From Amycolatopsis thailandensis (GTDB lineage: Bacteria > Actinomycetota > Actinomycetes > Mycobacteriales > Pseudonocardiaceae), in contig NZ_NMQT01000033.1 in assembly GCF_002234405.1 (NCBI RefSeq), positions 1 through 64,000 of the forward strand: a stretch of DNA of 64,000 nucleotides, in the 5' to 3' direction. Positions 43,182 through 52,111 of the stretch are shown one piece after another. The position numbers and the translations under genes were made by a program. Position 1 is the stretch's first letter, and each line of letters begins with the position of its first letter. Below the pieces are notes generated by a model, which had not been told where the DNA came from, searched no databases, and was given only the letters and a program-made list of their open reading frames with translations.

Positions 43182-45368
43182 TTATGCGGGGAAAGCGTCC
43201 TTCAGCCCCGTCAAAGCGGGCGGCAAGGCGCCCTCGTGGAGGACGCCGAGCCGCTGCGTAGCGCGCGTAAGCGCCACGTAGAGCTCAGCCGCACCGCGTG
43301 GGCCATCGGCCAGGATCCGTTCCGGGTCCACGACGAGGACGGCGTCGAACTCGAGCCCCTTCGTCTCCGAGGCGGGCACGGTGCCCGGCACCCCCGGCGG
43401 CCCGATCACGACGCTGGTGCCTTCACGCCCGGCCTCGTCCTTGACGAACTCCTCGATGGCGCCGGCCAGGGAGTCCGCGGAGACCTGCCGCGCCCACGGC
43501 CGGACACCGTTGGACCGCACCGATTCCGGCGCCCGGACGTCCGGCGCGAACTCGGCCAGCACCGACGCGGCGACGGCCATGATCTCCGACGGCGTGCGGT
43601 AGTTCACCGTCAGCGACCGGTACACCCACCGGCCAGGCACGTACGGCTCCAGCATCGCGCCCCACGTCCGCGCCCCGGCCTCGGACCGGCGCTGCGCCAG
43701 ATCCCCGACGACGGTGAACGACCGGTTGGGACAACGCCGCATCAGCACCCGCCAGTCCATTTCGGACAGTTCCTGCGCCTCGTCGACCACGACGTGCCGG
43801 TACGTCCAGTCCCGGTCCGCCGAGGCACGCTCGACGAGGCTGCGCGTGTCGTGCTCGACGAAGCGGTCGGCGAGTTCGTCGGCGAAGAGGAGGTTCTCCG
43901 CCGACAGCATGACGTCCTCGTCCATCTCCTCGCGGTCGAGCTTCATCGTGTCGAGCACACCTTCCGCGTACTCGGCCTCGGCCTTCTTCTCCCGCGCGAG
44001 GGCCTTCTCCGCCGCCTGGTCCGCCGTCTTGTCACGGCCGAGCAGATCGACGAGTTCGTCGAGCAGCGGCGTGTCCGACACCGTCCAGGCTTCCCCGTCC
44101 GCGCGCAGCAACGCCTGATCGGCACCGGCCGCGCGAAGCCGTTCCGAGGACGAGAACAGCGACCCCAGCAGGCTTTCGGGCGTCAGGATCGGCCAGAGCT
44201 CGGCGAGCGCGGTGGTGAACGTCTCGCTCTCGGCCAGTTCCTTCAGCAAGTCCTTCCGCAGCCGCTCCCATTCGTCACGGTCGTCCCGGCTGAGCCAGCC
44301 GCGGCCGATCCGCGCGATCGCCCGCTCGGTCAGGACGTAGGTGACGATGTCGGTGAACGTCACCCTCGCTTCGTTGTGCGGCAAGCCACTCTTGCGCGCC
44401 TCGTCCCTGGCCCATTCCGCGGTCTCGGCGTCGATCCGGACCGTGACGTCGGCCAGCTCGATCAGCACCGGCTCCTCCGGCAGCCGCTGACGGTCGGCGA
44501 CGGCGGCCTTGAGGACGTCCAGCATCTTCAGCGACCCCTTGAGCCTCGTCGCCTCCGGACCGTCCTCGGCGGTGACCTGCTTGCCGGGCACGAAATCACC
44601 GGTGGTCATGAACACCACGTCGGTCTCGCCCAGCGATGGCAGGACCCGCCCGATGTGGTGCAGGAACGCCGGATTCGGCCCGACCACGAGCACACCGTGG
44701 CGTTCCATCCGCTCGCGCTGCGTGTAGAGCAGGTACGCGACGCGGTGCAGCGCCACCACGGTCTTGCCGGTGCCCGGCCCGCCCTCGATCACCAGCACCC
44801 CGGGGTGCTCGTGCCGGATGATCTCGTCCTGTTCGGCCTGGATCGTCGCGACGATGTCGCGCATCCCCTCGCCACGCGGCGCGTTGACGGCCGCGAGCAG
44901 CGCCGCGTCACCCTCCGCGTCGCCGCCGGGACGGCCGAACACCTCGTCGGTGAACCCGAGCAGCTCACGCCCGTGCGTGTGGAACTGACGGCGACGGCGC
45001 ATCTTCTCCGGCGTCGCGGCGGTCGCGGTGTAGAACGGGCGCGCCGCCGGGGCACGCCAGTCGAGCAACACCGGTTCGTAGTCGTTCTCCTCGTCGAAGA
45101 GACCGATGCGGCCGATGTGGGAGGTCTCCCCCGCGAGGCTGTCAAGCCTGCCGAAGCACAGGCCGTTGTCCACGACGTCCAGCCGCCGCGACTCCCTGCC
45201 CAGCGCGCGCACCTCGACGTCGCGTTCCATGGCCGTGCCGCCGGTCCCGCCCAGCGCGGCCTGGAACTCCCCCTTCACCCGCACGCGTTCGGCGTCCAGG
45301 CGCGCGTAGAGCCCGGCGACGTAGTCGCGTTCGGACCGGAGCTCTTCTTCATGACCCTGAGTTGACAC
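43182..45368 (-). CDS. HelD-type RNA polymerase-recycling helicase-like ATPase
   Basis: A 728-residue SF1 (UvrD/Rep-like) ATPase of the HelD family. An N-terminal charged helical region (about 1-80) fits the coiled coil that enters the RNA polymerase secondary channel; Walker A is GGPGTGKT near 196-203, VVVDEAQELSEMDW is the Walker B region, and ELYVALTRATQRLGVL is motif VI. HelD removes RNA polymerase from DNA, and the actinobacterial class (HelR) protects it from rifamycins. The GTG at 45368 has GGGAG 5 nt upstream. A RAE-like palindrome lies 54 bp upstream of the start. Confidence 0.9.
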   Translation of the reverse strand: MSTQGHEEELRSERDYVAGLYARLDAERVRVKGEFQAALGGTGGTAMERDVEVRALGRESRRLDVVDNGLCFGRLDSLAGETSHIGRIGLFDEENDYEPVLLDWRAPAARPFYTATAATPEKMRRRRQFHTHGRELLGFTDEVFGRPGGDAEGDAALLAAVNAPRGEGMRDIVATIQAEQDEIIRHEHPGVLVIEGGPGTGKTVVALHRVAYLLYTQRERMERHGVLVVGPNPAFLHHIGRVLPSLGETDVVFMTTGDFVPGKQVTAEDGPEATRLKGSLKMLDVLKAAVADRQRLPEEPVLIELADVTVRIDAETAEWARDEARKSGLPHNEARVTFTDIVTYVLTERAIARIGRGWLSRDDRDEWERLRKDLLKELAESETFTTALAELWPILTPESLLGSLFSSSERLRAAGADQALLRADGEAWTVSDTPLLDELVDLLGRDKTADQAAEKALAREKKAEAEYAEGVLDTMKLDREEMDEDVMLSAENLLFADELADRFVEHDTRSLVERASADRDWTYRHVVVDEAQELSEMDWRVLMRRCPNRSFTVVGDLAQRRSEAGARTWGAMLEPYVPGRWVYRSLTVNYRTPSEIMAVAASVLAEFAPDVRAPESVRSNGVRPWARQVSADSLAGAIEEFVKDEAGREGTSVVIGPPGVPGTVPASETKGLEFDAVLVVDPERILADGPRGAAELYVALTRATQRLGVLHEGALPPALTGLKDAFPA

Positions 45369-45421
45369 AGACTCCCATTTCGCCAGGTTTCGGCTACGGC
45401 GAGTGAGTCTGAAGCATGACC

Positions 45422-45442
45422 GGGGTCTTGTGGCAAGTCCCC
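45422..45442. promoter_or_regulatory. Rifamycin-associated-element-like palindrome
   Basis: The core CTTGTGGCAAG is flanked by GGGGT on one side and TCCCC on the other: an imperfect 21-bp inverted repeat. From memory, the published rifamycin-associated element is a GGGG-CTTGCGGCAAG-type palindrome found before rifampin-inactivating and HelR/HelD genes in actinomycetes; the core differs by one base. Its place upstream of a HelD gene supports the assignment. Confidence 0.75.
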
Positions 45443-45527
45443 CCATGCGCTATATGTTTATTACGGAGGGAGTTACTCCGTTCATGTCTCGGCCGCTCGG
45501 GTCCGGTCTCGCGCGAGCTCCGCCAAC

Positions 45528-45580
45528 GTTGCGAAAGCCACTTTCACAACGTTGAACGCTGCGAAAGTGGCTTTCGCAAC
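45528..45580. repeat. Hairpin of the GAAAGTGGCTTTC family
   Basis: Outer arms of 18 nt (45528-45545 and 45563-45580) are exactly complementary; the intervening 17 nt hold a smaller CAACGTTG-type palindrome. The stem shares GCGAAAGTGGCTTTC with the hairpin at 7022-7074. It is 20 bp after the STAND gene's stop codon and probably terminates it. Confidence 0.65.
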
Positions 45581-45599
45581 TCGCCACCTGGGCCGCTCG

Positions 45600-48500
45600 T
45601 CACTCCCCGCACGGCGGCGCGTATTCGAGCCCCGGAAAGTACTTCTCCCACTCTTCCCTGGTGATCCTCGGCGTCGCCAGCCGGCAGATCTCCTCGCCCA
45701 CTCGTGCGGTGTCCGTCTGCCACAGCTGGACACCGCTGCTCCCGATCGCGAGCGTATGCCCGTCGTCCCGGTACGCCAGCGAGTTGACCGTCGCGGCGAA
45801 GCCGGTGAGCTGCGCCGATTCGACCGGATTCCGCGGATCGGCCAGATCCCAGACGCGCACCGTCCGGAACGCCGAAGCCGCCAGTTCCTTCCCGGACGGG
45901 CCGAACACGAGCGGCCCGACGCCTTCGGGATGGCCGCCGAGTTTCGCCAGCCGCACGGCGTGCGCGCGATCGGTGATGTCCCACAGGTAGACGTTCCGAT
46001 CGCTGCTGCCCGCCGCGACCGTGCGGCCGTCGGGGCTGAGCGCCATCTTGAACAACGTGCCGCTGTCGGGCCACAGGGTCGACACCAGCCCCGGTCGCTT
46101 GGGGTCGGCGACGTCCCACAGCGTCACGGCGGACGAGTCGGGGCCTTGACCGGACACGAGCGTCCGCCCGTCGGGGGTGAACGCGAGCGACCAGACCGTG
46201 CCGTCACCGACCGGCAGCACTCGAGGCTCGGCGAAGCGCGTCGGATCGCCAACGTCCCAGAGCTGGATCGGCCCGTCGTCGTGGCCGGAGGCGAAGGTCT
46301 TCCCGTCCGGGCTGAACGCGAGCGAGTAGGTCGGCAAGACCGTGGTCGACGCCGTCAGGTTCGGGGCGGCCGGATCGCCGATGTCCCAGCGCTGGAGCAC
46401 GAACTTCCCGCCGACACCGGCACCGTCGTGCGCCGCCAGCGCGAGGCTGCGGCGGTCCGGGCTCAGCGCCACGGCGGTGACGGTGGCCGGGCCGGGGAGT
46501 TTCGCGAGCTGTCTCGGGGCGCGGAGGTCGTCCATCGCCCAGAGCCGCACGTCGTCCCCGGAGGTGACGAGGATCCGGCCCTGCTCGGTGAACAGGCCCA
46601 CGTTCCAGCCCGCGCTCGAAGCCAGCGCCAGTTCGCCGACGTCCTGCAGCCGGACGGTCCGGTCGGCGCTGGTGGACACGATCGTCTTGCCGTCCGGCGA
46701 GAACGCCGCCCACCAGATCGCGTTCGTGTGCCCGGACAGCGGCGGCAGTTCCTTCGCCGGTCCCGTGACGTCCCAGAGGCGGACGGACTGGTCGTCGCCC
46801 GCGGTCACCACGAGCCTCCCGCTCGGGCTGAACCCCGCCGCCCAGACGACGGCCGGGGTGGTCAACGTCGTCAGCGGGCGCGGCACCGCCGGATCCGCGA
46901 CGTCCCACAGTTTCGCCGTGCGGTCCCAGCTCGTGGTGAGCAGCCGTTTGCCGTCCGGGCTCCACGACGGGGTGAGCTGGAGGTCCTGGTGTCCGGAAAG
47001 GACGGAGCGCCGCCGCGGCGCGGACGGCGTGGTGACGTCCCAGAGTTCCGCCGTCCAGTTCGTGTTCGTGACCGCGAGCAGTTTGCCGTCGGGGCTGAAG
47101 ACCGCGCGTTCGAGCCGCTCGGCCGGGATCCCGCCGAGCGGTTTCGGCGCGCCGAGGTCGGCGACGTCGGTGAGCCGGACGGTGCGGTCGACGGAACCGG
47201 TGACCAGAACGCGGCCGTCGGGGCTGAAATCGGTGGAGAGCAAGGTGTCCTGATGACCGGTGACGTCGGCCTTCCGCACCGGGCGCCGCGGCTCGGTCAG
47301 ATCCCAGAGCCGGACCCGGTGATCCCGGGTGACGGTCGCCAAAGCGTGTCCGTCGCGGCTGAACGCGAGCGGCCCGCGAACCTCCCCCGAACCGGGCAAC
47401 GTCGACAGGAGCGCCGGACGCCGCGAATCGGCGATGGACCACACCCGCGTCGACCGGTAGGAGTCGGAGGTGATCATGAGCTGCCCGCTCAGCACCACGG
47501 TGACGTCTCCGGGGTCGAAGGTCATCCGGGTGGCGAACGGCGCCGCCATGGACGCGAGCAGGCCGTCGTGGGTCTCCTGGATCGGCGCGAGCCGGTACGC
47601 GGCGAGGCTGAGCTGCGTCGACAGCGCCGGGTTCGACTCCCGCAACGTCTTCGCGTCGACCACGGCCTTGCGCGCGAGCGCCACGTTCCGCTGATCGGTC
47701 GCGGTGTTCTCGGCATCGACGGCGTACACGATGGCCACCGCCGCCAGCACCAGCAGCACGTGAAGGAGCGCGACAAGTCTTCGCAGCCTCTTGGTCCGTT
47801 TGCGGACGACGGTGGTCTCCTCGGCTTCGGCGTCGAGCCCTGCCTCCAGGAACTCCCGCTCGCGCGTGCTCAGCGCGTCCGGCTCCCTGGCCGCCCATTC
47901 GGCCGCGAGACCCAGCCGCGTGCCGCGATAGAGGCTGCCCTTGTCGCGATCGAGCGATTCCCACAGATCGGTCGCCTCGGCCAGCTGCCGATGCAGGCGG
48001 TGCCCTTCGCGGTCCTCCGCGAGCCAGTCGCGCAGCCTCGGCCAGCTGCGGATCAAGGCCTCGTGCGCGATCTCGACGCCGTCGCGGTCGAGGACGAGCA
48101 GACGCGCGTCGGCGAGGCGTTCGAGGACCTCCCTGGTCGCCGGATCGTCGTCGAGCTCGCGCCGGTTGAGACGGCGCTTCGTGTCTTCAGTGCCTTCGCC
48201 GGGCGCGGTCATCCGCAGGAAGATCTGCCGGACGACGCTCCGCCTGTCCGGCTCCAGATCCGTGTAAACGGCCTCCGCCGTCTGGGCGATCGCGTTGAGG
48301 ATCCCGCCCGCCGCTTCGTACGCCGCGCTGGTCAGCGTGATCCCCTGACGCCGCCGCCAGGTCTCCAGCAACGCGTGCGAGACGAGCGGGAGCATCGCGG
48401 GCTGGCCGGTGGCGTCGGCGACGAGCGTCGTGACCAGCGCGGCCTCGACCCGGCAGCCCGCGCGGACGGCGGGTTCGACGATCGCGGTCCGGAGTTCGTC

Positions 48501-49271
48501 GGCGGTCATGGGGCCGACCATCACCTGCGCGTCGGTCAGGGCCTCGACGAGCCCAGCGTGACGGCAGAGGTGACCGTAGAAGTCCGCGCGGACGCCGAGG
48601 ACGACCCGGGTCCCGTGCTCGTCGCCGGCGAGCGCCAGCAGCGCGTCGACGAACTTCTCCCGTTCGGCCTGGTCGCCGCAAAGCGTGTAGACCTCCTCGA
48701 ACTGGTCGACGATCAGCAGCCGTCCCTCGGCGTCGAGGTCTTCTTCGAGCGGGTGCGCGCCAGGCGTGCGGAGAACGACAGGACGTTCGCTCACCGCCGC
48801 CAGCCCGGCCCGCAGGACGGACGACTTTCCCGAACCGGACGCGCCGAAGACACCGACGAGCCGTCGTTCCGAGAGCTTGCCGGTCAGCTCGGCGACCAGG
48901 CGCTCGCGGCCGAAGAACCGGGCGGCGTCGGCGGTCTGGAACGCGGCCAGCCCCAGGTACGGGAGTTCAGCGGCAACACAGTCGTCAGGGACCTCGGACG
49001 CCGCCGCGAGCCCGGCGGCGACCGCGCGCCAGCGTTCCTCCCAGGCCGCGACGTCGCCGCCGCACGCGGTGACGTACGCGGTCGTGACCGCCAGCCCTGG
49101 CAGTTTCCGGCCGCCCGCCGCTTCGGACAGCGCGGCGGCCGAGTAACCGGCGCGGGTCGAAAGCTCGCGGTACGTCGGCCCTCCGGCTTGCTCACGAAGC
49201 AGGCGAAGATCCGCCGCGAACTCCACGACGACGTCTTCGCCCGGTCCCAGCGGACGCTCACGTCTCGGCAC
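45600..49271 (-). CDS. STAND NTPase with N-terminal HTH, membrane helix and WD40 repeats
   Basis: A 1223-residue signalling protein. Residues about 15-85 are an XRE-like HTH module, about 105-460 an nSTAND1-type P-loop NTPase (Walker A FGASGSGKSS at 142-151, Walker B LLIVDQFEE at 185-193), about 494-514 one strong hydrophobic helix, and about 570-1223 some 14 WD40 repeats ending in blades of the RLWDV type, enough for two seven-bladed propellers. ATG 49271 fits the HTH start. It is divergent from a LuxR-type gene, 94 bp away. Such proteins are ligand- or partner-triggered switches; the trigger is unknown. Confidence 0.88.
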   Translation of the reverse strand: MPRRERPLGPGEDVVVEFAADLRLLREQAGGPTYRELSTRAGYSAAALSEAAGGRKLPGLAVTTAYVTACGGDVAAWEERWRAVAAGLAAASEVPDDCVAAELPYLGLAAFQTADAARFFGRERLVAELTGKLSERRLVGVFGASGSGKSSVLRAGLAAVSERPVVLRTPGAHPLEEDLDAEGRLLIVDQFEEVYTLCGDQAEREKFVDALLALAGDEHGTRVVLGVRADFYGHLCRHAGLVEALTDAQVMVGPMTADELRTAIVEPAVRAGCRVEAALVTTLVADATGQPAMLPLVSHALLETWRRRQGITLTSAAYEAAGGILNAIAQTAEAVYTDLEPDRRSVVRQIFLRMTAPGEGTEDTKRRLNRRELDDDPATREVLERLADARLLVLDRDGVEIAHEALIRSWPRLRDWLAEDREGHRLHRQLAEATDLWESLDRDKGSLYRGTRLGLAAEWAAREPDALSTREREFLEAGLDAEAEETTVVRKRTKRLRRLVALLHVLLVLAAVAIVYAVDAENTATDQRNVALARKAVVDAKTLRESNPALSTQLSLAAYRLAPIQETHDGLLASMAAPFATRMTFDPGDVTVVLSGQLMITSDSYRSTRVWSIADSRRPALLSTLPGSGEVRGPLAFSRDGHALATVTRDHRVRLWDLTEPRRPVRKADVTGHQDTLLSTDFSPDGRVLVTGSVDRTVRLTDVADLGAPKPLGGIPAERLERAVFSPDGKLLAVTNTNWTAELWDVTTPSAPRRRSVLSGHQDLQLTPSWSPDGKRLLTTSWDRTAKLWDVADPAVPRPLTTLTTPAVVWAAGFSPSGRLVVTAGDDQSVRLWDVTGPAKELPPLSGHTNAIWWAAFSPDGKTIVSTSADRTVRLQDVGELALASSAGWNVGLFTEQGRILVTSGDDVRLWAMDDLRAPRQLAKLPGPATVTAVALSPDRRSLALAAHDGAGVGGKFVLQRWDIGDPAAPNLTASTTVLPTYSLAFSPDGKTFASGHDDGPIQLWDVGDPTRFAEPRVLPVGDGTVWSLAFTPDGRTLVSGQGPDSSAVTLWDVADPKRPGLVSTLWPDSGTLFKMALSPDGRTVAAGSSDRNVYLWDITDRAHAVRLAKLGGHPEGVGPLVFGPSGKELAASAFRTVRVWDLADPRNPVESAQLTGFAATVNSLAYRDDGHTLAIGSSGVQLWQTDTARVGEEICRLATPRITREEWEKYFPGLEYAPPCGE

Positions 49272-49365
49272 CAGGCCCCCCTGATTCGTCGAGCGTTATC
49301 GAATGGACATTGTTCACCGAAAACGGCCCGACACTGTACAAAAGTTCTGCGCTACAACCGAACGC

Positions 49366-49995
49366 GTGCCGATTCGAACCCCAGTGGTGAGCGTGGTCTT
49401 CGCCGGTGTCCCCGAGCCGCCCGTGTCCCCTGAGCTGGAGGTGTTCGCCCATACCCCCGACGAACGCGAAGCGGTCTGGTTCGCCACCGCGCTGCGCCCG
49501 GACGTCCTGGTCCTGTCCGTTCACCCGCCCGCGCTCGACGGGCTCGCCATAACGCGCGAAGTGTCTTCCCGCGTACCGGGAACCGCCGTACTCGTGCTGA
49601 CTCCGCCCGGCGACGGCGAATTCGTGGTCGCCGCGATGCTCGCGGGCGCCCGCGGGGTCCTGTCGCGGAGCGCCGGTCCCGACGACCTGATCCGGTTCAT
49701 CCGCGGGGTCGCGGCGGGCGCGGTCGTGTTCGGCGAACGCGCCGCCGACCGGCTTTACGGCCTGCTGGCCGCTTCCCAGCCGGTCCGGGTGTTCCCCCGG
49801 CTGACCTCACGCGAGCACGAGGTGCTCGACCTCCTGGCCGGCGGGCTGGTGATCGCCCAGGTGGCACGGCAGCTGGGACTCGCGCCCAAAACCGTGCGCA
49901 ACGTCGTGTCGTCGATCCACGCCAAGGCCGGCACGGACGACCGCGAGGTGCTGCTCGGCCAGGCCCGGAACGCCGGGCTGGGCCGTCATTCGTAG
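49366..49995 (+). CDS. LuxR/NarL-type regulator with degenerate receiver
   Basis: A 209-residue protein with a response-regulator fold in its first 120 residues and a LuxR-type HTH at about 145-205 (LTSREHEVLDLLAGG, LAPKTVRNVVSSIHAK). The receiver lacks the acidic pair after strand 1 (VVSVVFAGVPE) and has Ser51 where the phosphoacceptor Asp is expected (VLVLSVHPP), so it cannot be a normal His-Asp acceptor. GTG 49366 is the likely start. It overlaps the convergent cobIJ gene by 10 nt and is divergent from the STAND gene. Confidence 0.85.
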   Translation: MPIRTPVVSVVFAGVPEPPVSPELEVFAHTPDEREAVWFATALRPDVLVLSVHPPALDGLAITREVSSRVPGTAVLVLTPPGDGEFVVAAMLAGARGVLSRSAGPDDLIRFIRGVAAGAVVFGERAADRLYGLLAASQPVRVFPRLTSREHEVLDLLAGGLVIAQVARQLGLAPKTVRNVVSSIHAKAGTDDREVLLGQARNAGLGRHS

Positions 49996-51491
49996 CTGCG
50001 CGGCGTCCAGACGACTCCGTTCTCGGCGCGGGTCTTCGACGAACCCACGATCAGCAGGCACCGCATGTCCACTTCCGCGGGATCCAGGGTGCCGAGGGTG
50101 ACGACGCGGATGTCCTCCTCCGGCCCGCCGACGTCCCTGGCGACGACCACCGGTGTCTCCGGGGCGCGGTGCCGGAGCAGGACGTCACGGGCCTGCGCGA
50201 GCTGCGTGGTCCTCGTGCGGGACGCCGGGTTGTACAGCGCGAGCACGAGATCCGCCGCGCCCGCCGCGTCGAGCCGTCGTTCGATGATCTCCCACGGCTT
50301 GAGCCGGTCGGACAGTGAAAGCACGCAGTAGTCGTGGCCCAGCGGCGCCCCGACCCGGGACGCGGCCGCTTGCGCGGCTGTCACGCCCGGCACGATCCGC
50401 ACCCGCGTACCCGCGCCGTGCCCGGCCGCGACCTGCTCCAGCACGGCCGACGCCATCGCGAACACCCCGGGATCACCCGAGGAGACCACCGCGACCTTGG
50501 CGCCGTTCGCGGCCAGCTCCAGCGCTTCGACGGCGCGTTCGGCCTCGACCCGGTTGCCCGACGCGTGCCGCTGCTGGCCCGCGCGCTGCGGAACCCGCGC
50601 GACGTAGGGGCCGTAGCCGACAATGTGCTCCGCCGCGGCCAGTTCCTCTGCCGCTTCAGGGGTCAGCCAGCCGGGGCCCGCCGGGCCGAGGCCGACGACC
50701 ACGACTTCGCCGCCGGTGTGCGTTTCCGGCTTCCGGGGGACTTCGGGTTCGTCGGCGAGCCGGGACGCGTACGCCGGGCTGGGCAGCAGCGCCAGCGAGA
50801 AGTACGGGACCGAGTCCGGGTCGACGTCGGCGAGTGGCTCGACGCGCTGCGCCTGCCAGGTCGCCCGTTCGATGTAGAAGGCGTCGTCCAGTTTCCCGGC
50901 CTCGGCCAGCGCCTCGCGGACGTTGCCGAACGTGCGGCCGAGTTTGAGCACCGCCGCGGCCTGCGTGTCGGCGAGGCGCCGCGCGAGTTCCGGCGCGGGC
51001 AGGGTGCCGGGCAGGATGGTGAGGACCTCGTCGCGCTGCACCAGCGGGCGGCCGAGCACCGACGACGCGGCGCTGACCGACGTCACGCCGGGCACCACGG
51101 TCGCCTCGTAGCGGTCCGCGAGCCGTTCGTGCATGTACATGTAGGAGCCGTAGAAGAACGGGTCGCCTTCGCAGAGCACCACCACGTCGCGTCCGGCGTC
51201 GAGGTGCTCTGCGAGCCGTTTCGCGCTCAGCTCGTAGAAGTCGGCGATGGCGCCTTCATAGCCGCCGGGGTGATCGGTGGTCTCGGTGGTGACCGGGTAG
51301 ACCAGCTTCTCCTCGACCTGGCCGTCCCGCAGGTACGGTTCGGCGACCGAACGCGCGATGCTCCGGCCGTGCCGCGCGCTGTGGTAGGCGACGACGTCGG
51401 CCTCGGCGATCAGCCGCGCGGCCTTGACCGTCATCAGTTCCGGGTCACCCGGCCCGAGCCCGACACCCCAGAGTTTCCCGAGCCCGCTCAT
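49986..51491 (-). CDS. cobIJ: CobI-CobJ fusion: precorrin-2 C20- and precorrin-3B C17-methyltransferase
   Basis: A 501-residue fusion of two SAM methyltransferases. Residues 1 to about 235 are CobI (LWGVGLGPGDPELMTVKAARL, LCEGDPFFYGSYMYMHERL), and about 265-500 are CobJ (VVVGLGPAGPGWLTPEAA, VSSGDPGVFAMAS, LALYNPASRTRTTQLAQA). Mycobacteria carry the same fusion. ATG 51491 overlaps cobH as ATGA. It completes the coupled cobG-cobH-cobIJ operon. Confidence 0.95.
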   Translation of the reverse strand: MSGLGKLWGVGLGPGDPELMTVKAARLIAEADVVAYHSARHGRSIARSVAEPYLRDGQVEEKLVYPVTTETTDHPGGYEGAIADFYELSAKRLAEHLDAGRDVVVLCEGDPFFYGSYMYMHERLADRYEATVVPGVTSVSAASSVLGRPLVQRDEVLTILPGTLPAPELARRLADTQAAAVLKLGRTFGNVREALAEAGKLDDAFYIERATWQAQRVEPLADVDPDSVPYFSLALLPSPAYASRLADEPEVPRKPETHTGGEVVVVGLGPAGPGWLTPEAAEELAAAEHIVGYGPYVARVPQRAGQQRHASGNRVEAERAVEALELAANGAKVAVVSSGDPGVFAMASAVLEQVAAGHGAGTRVRIVPGVTAAQAAASRVGAPLGHDYCVLSLSDRLKPWEIIERRLDAAGAADLVLALYNPASRTRTTQLAQARDVLLRHRAPETPVVVARDVGGPEEDIRVVTLGTLDPAEVDMRCLLIVGSSKTRAENGVVWTPRSYE

Positions 51492-52111
51492 TCGACCTCA
51501 CTCGCCATCGCGTTGATCGCGGCGACGGCCATCGCGCTGCCGCCGCGTCGTCCGTGCACCACCAGATAGGGCGCGGGTGCCCGCTCGACGAGCTCCACTT
51601 TGGACTCGGCGGCGCCGACGAAACCCACCGGGACACCGATGATCGCCGCCGGGGCGCCGACCCCCTCGTCGAGCAGTTCCAGCAGGCGGAACAACGCGGT
51701 GGGCGCGTTGCCGATCGCCACCACGGAACCGGGCAGCTTGTCGCGCCAGAGTTCCAGCGCGGCCGCGGACCGGGTGGTGCCCATCCGCTCGGCCAGCCCC
51801 GGCACCTTCGGGTCGGACAGCGTGCACAGCACCTCGTTGGCGGAAGGCAAACGTTTGCGGGTCACGCCGGAGGCGATCATGTTGGCGTCGCAGAGGATCG
51901 GCGCGCCCGCTTCGAGCGCCGCGCGGCCGGATTCCACGACGTCCAGGCTGTAGCGGATGTCGTCGACCAGGTCGACCATCCCGCAAGCGTGGATCATCCG
52001 CACGGCCAGCACCGCGACGTCCTCGGGGAGGATCGCGAGATCCGCCTCCTCGCGGATGGTGGCGAACGAATGCCGGTAGATCTCGGCCCCGTCCCGGATG
52101 TAGTCGATCAC
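51488..52111 (-). CDS. cobH: Precorrin-8X methylmutase
   Basis: A 207-residue enzyme that moves the C11 methyl group to C12, giving hydrogenobyrinic acid. It starts VIDYIRDGAEIYRHSF, has the catalytic His at 41 in RMIHACGM (His43 in characterised CobH), and GNAPTALFRLLEL and GVPVGFVGAAESK near the end. The GTG at 52111 overlaps the cobG stop codon as GTGA. A longer frame from 52249 runs through cobG and is not used. Confidence 0.95.
   Translation of the reverse strand: MIDYIRDGAEIYRHSFATIREEADLAILPEDVAVLAVRMIHACGMVDLVDDIRYSLDVVESGRAALEAGAPILCDANMIASGVTRKRLPSANEVLCTLSDPKVPGLAERMGTTRSAAALELWRDKLPGSVVAIGNAPTALFRLLELLDEGVGAPAAIIGVPVGFVGAAESKVELVERAPAPYLVVHGRRGGSAMAVAAINAMASEVE

Noticed and set aside
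40587-45365. A 1592-codon plus-strand frame across emb and helD
   Set aside because: It is out of frame in emb and antisense to helD; it runs through the hairpin terminator between the convergent genes and has low-complexity Arg/Pro/Gly composition.
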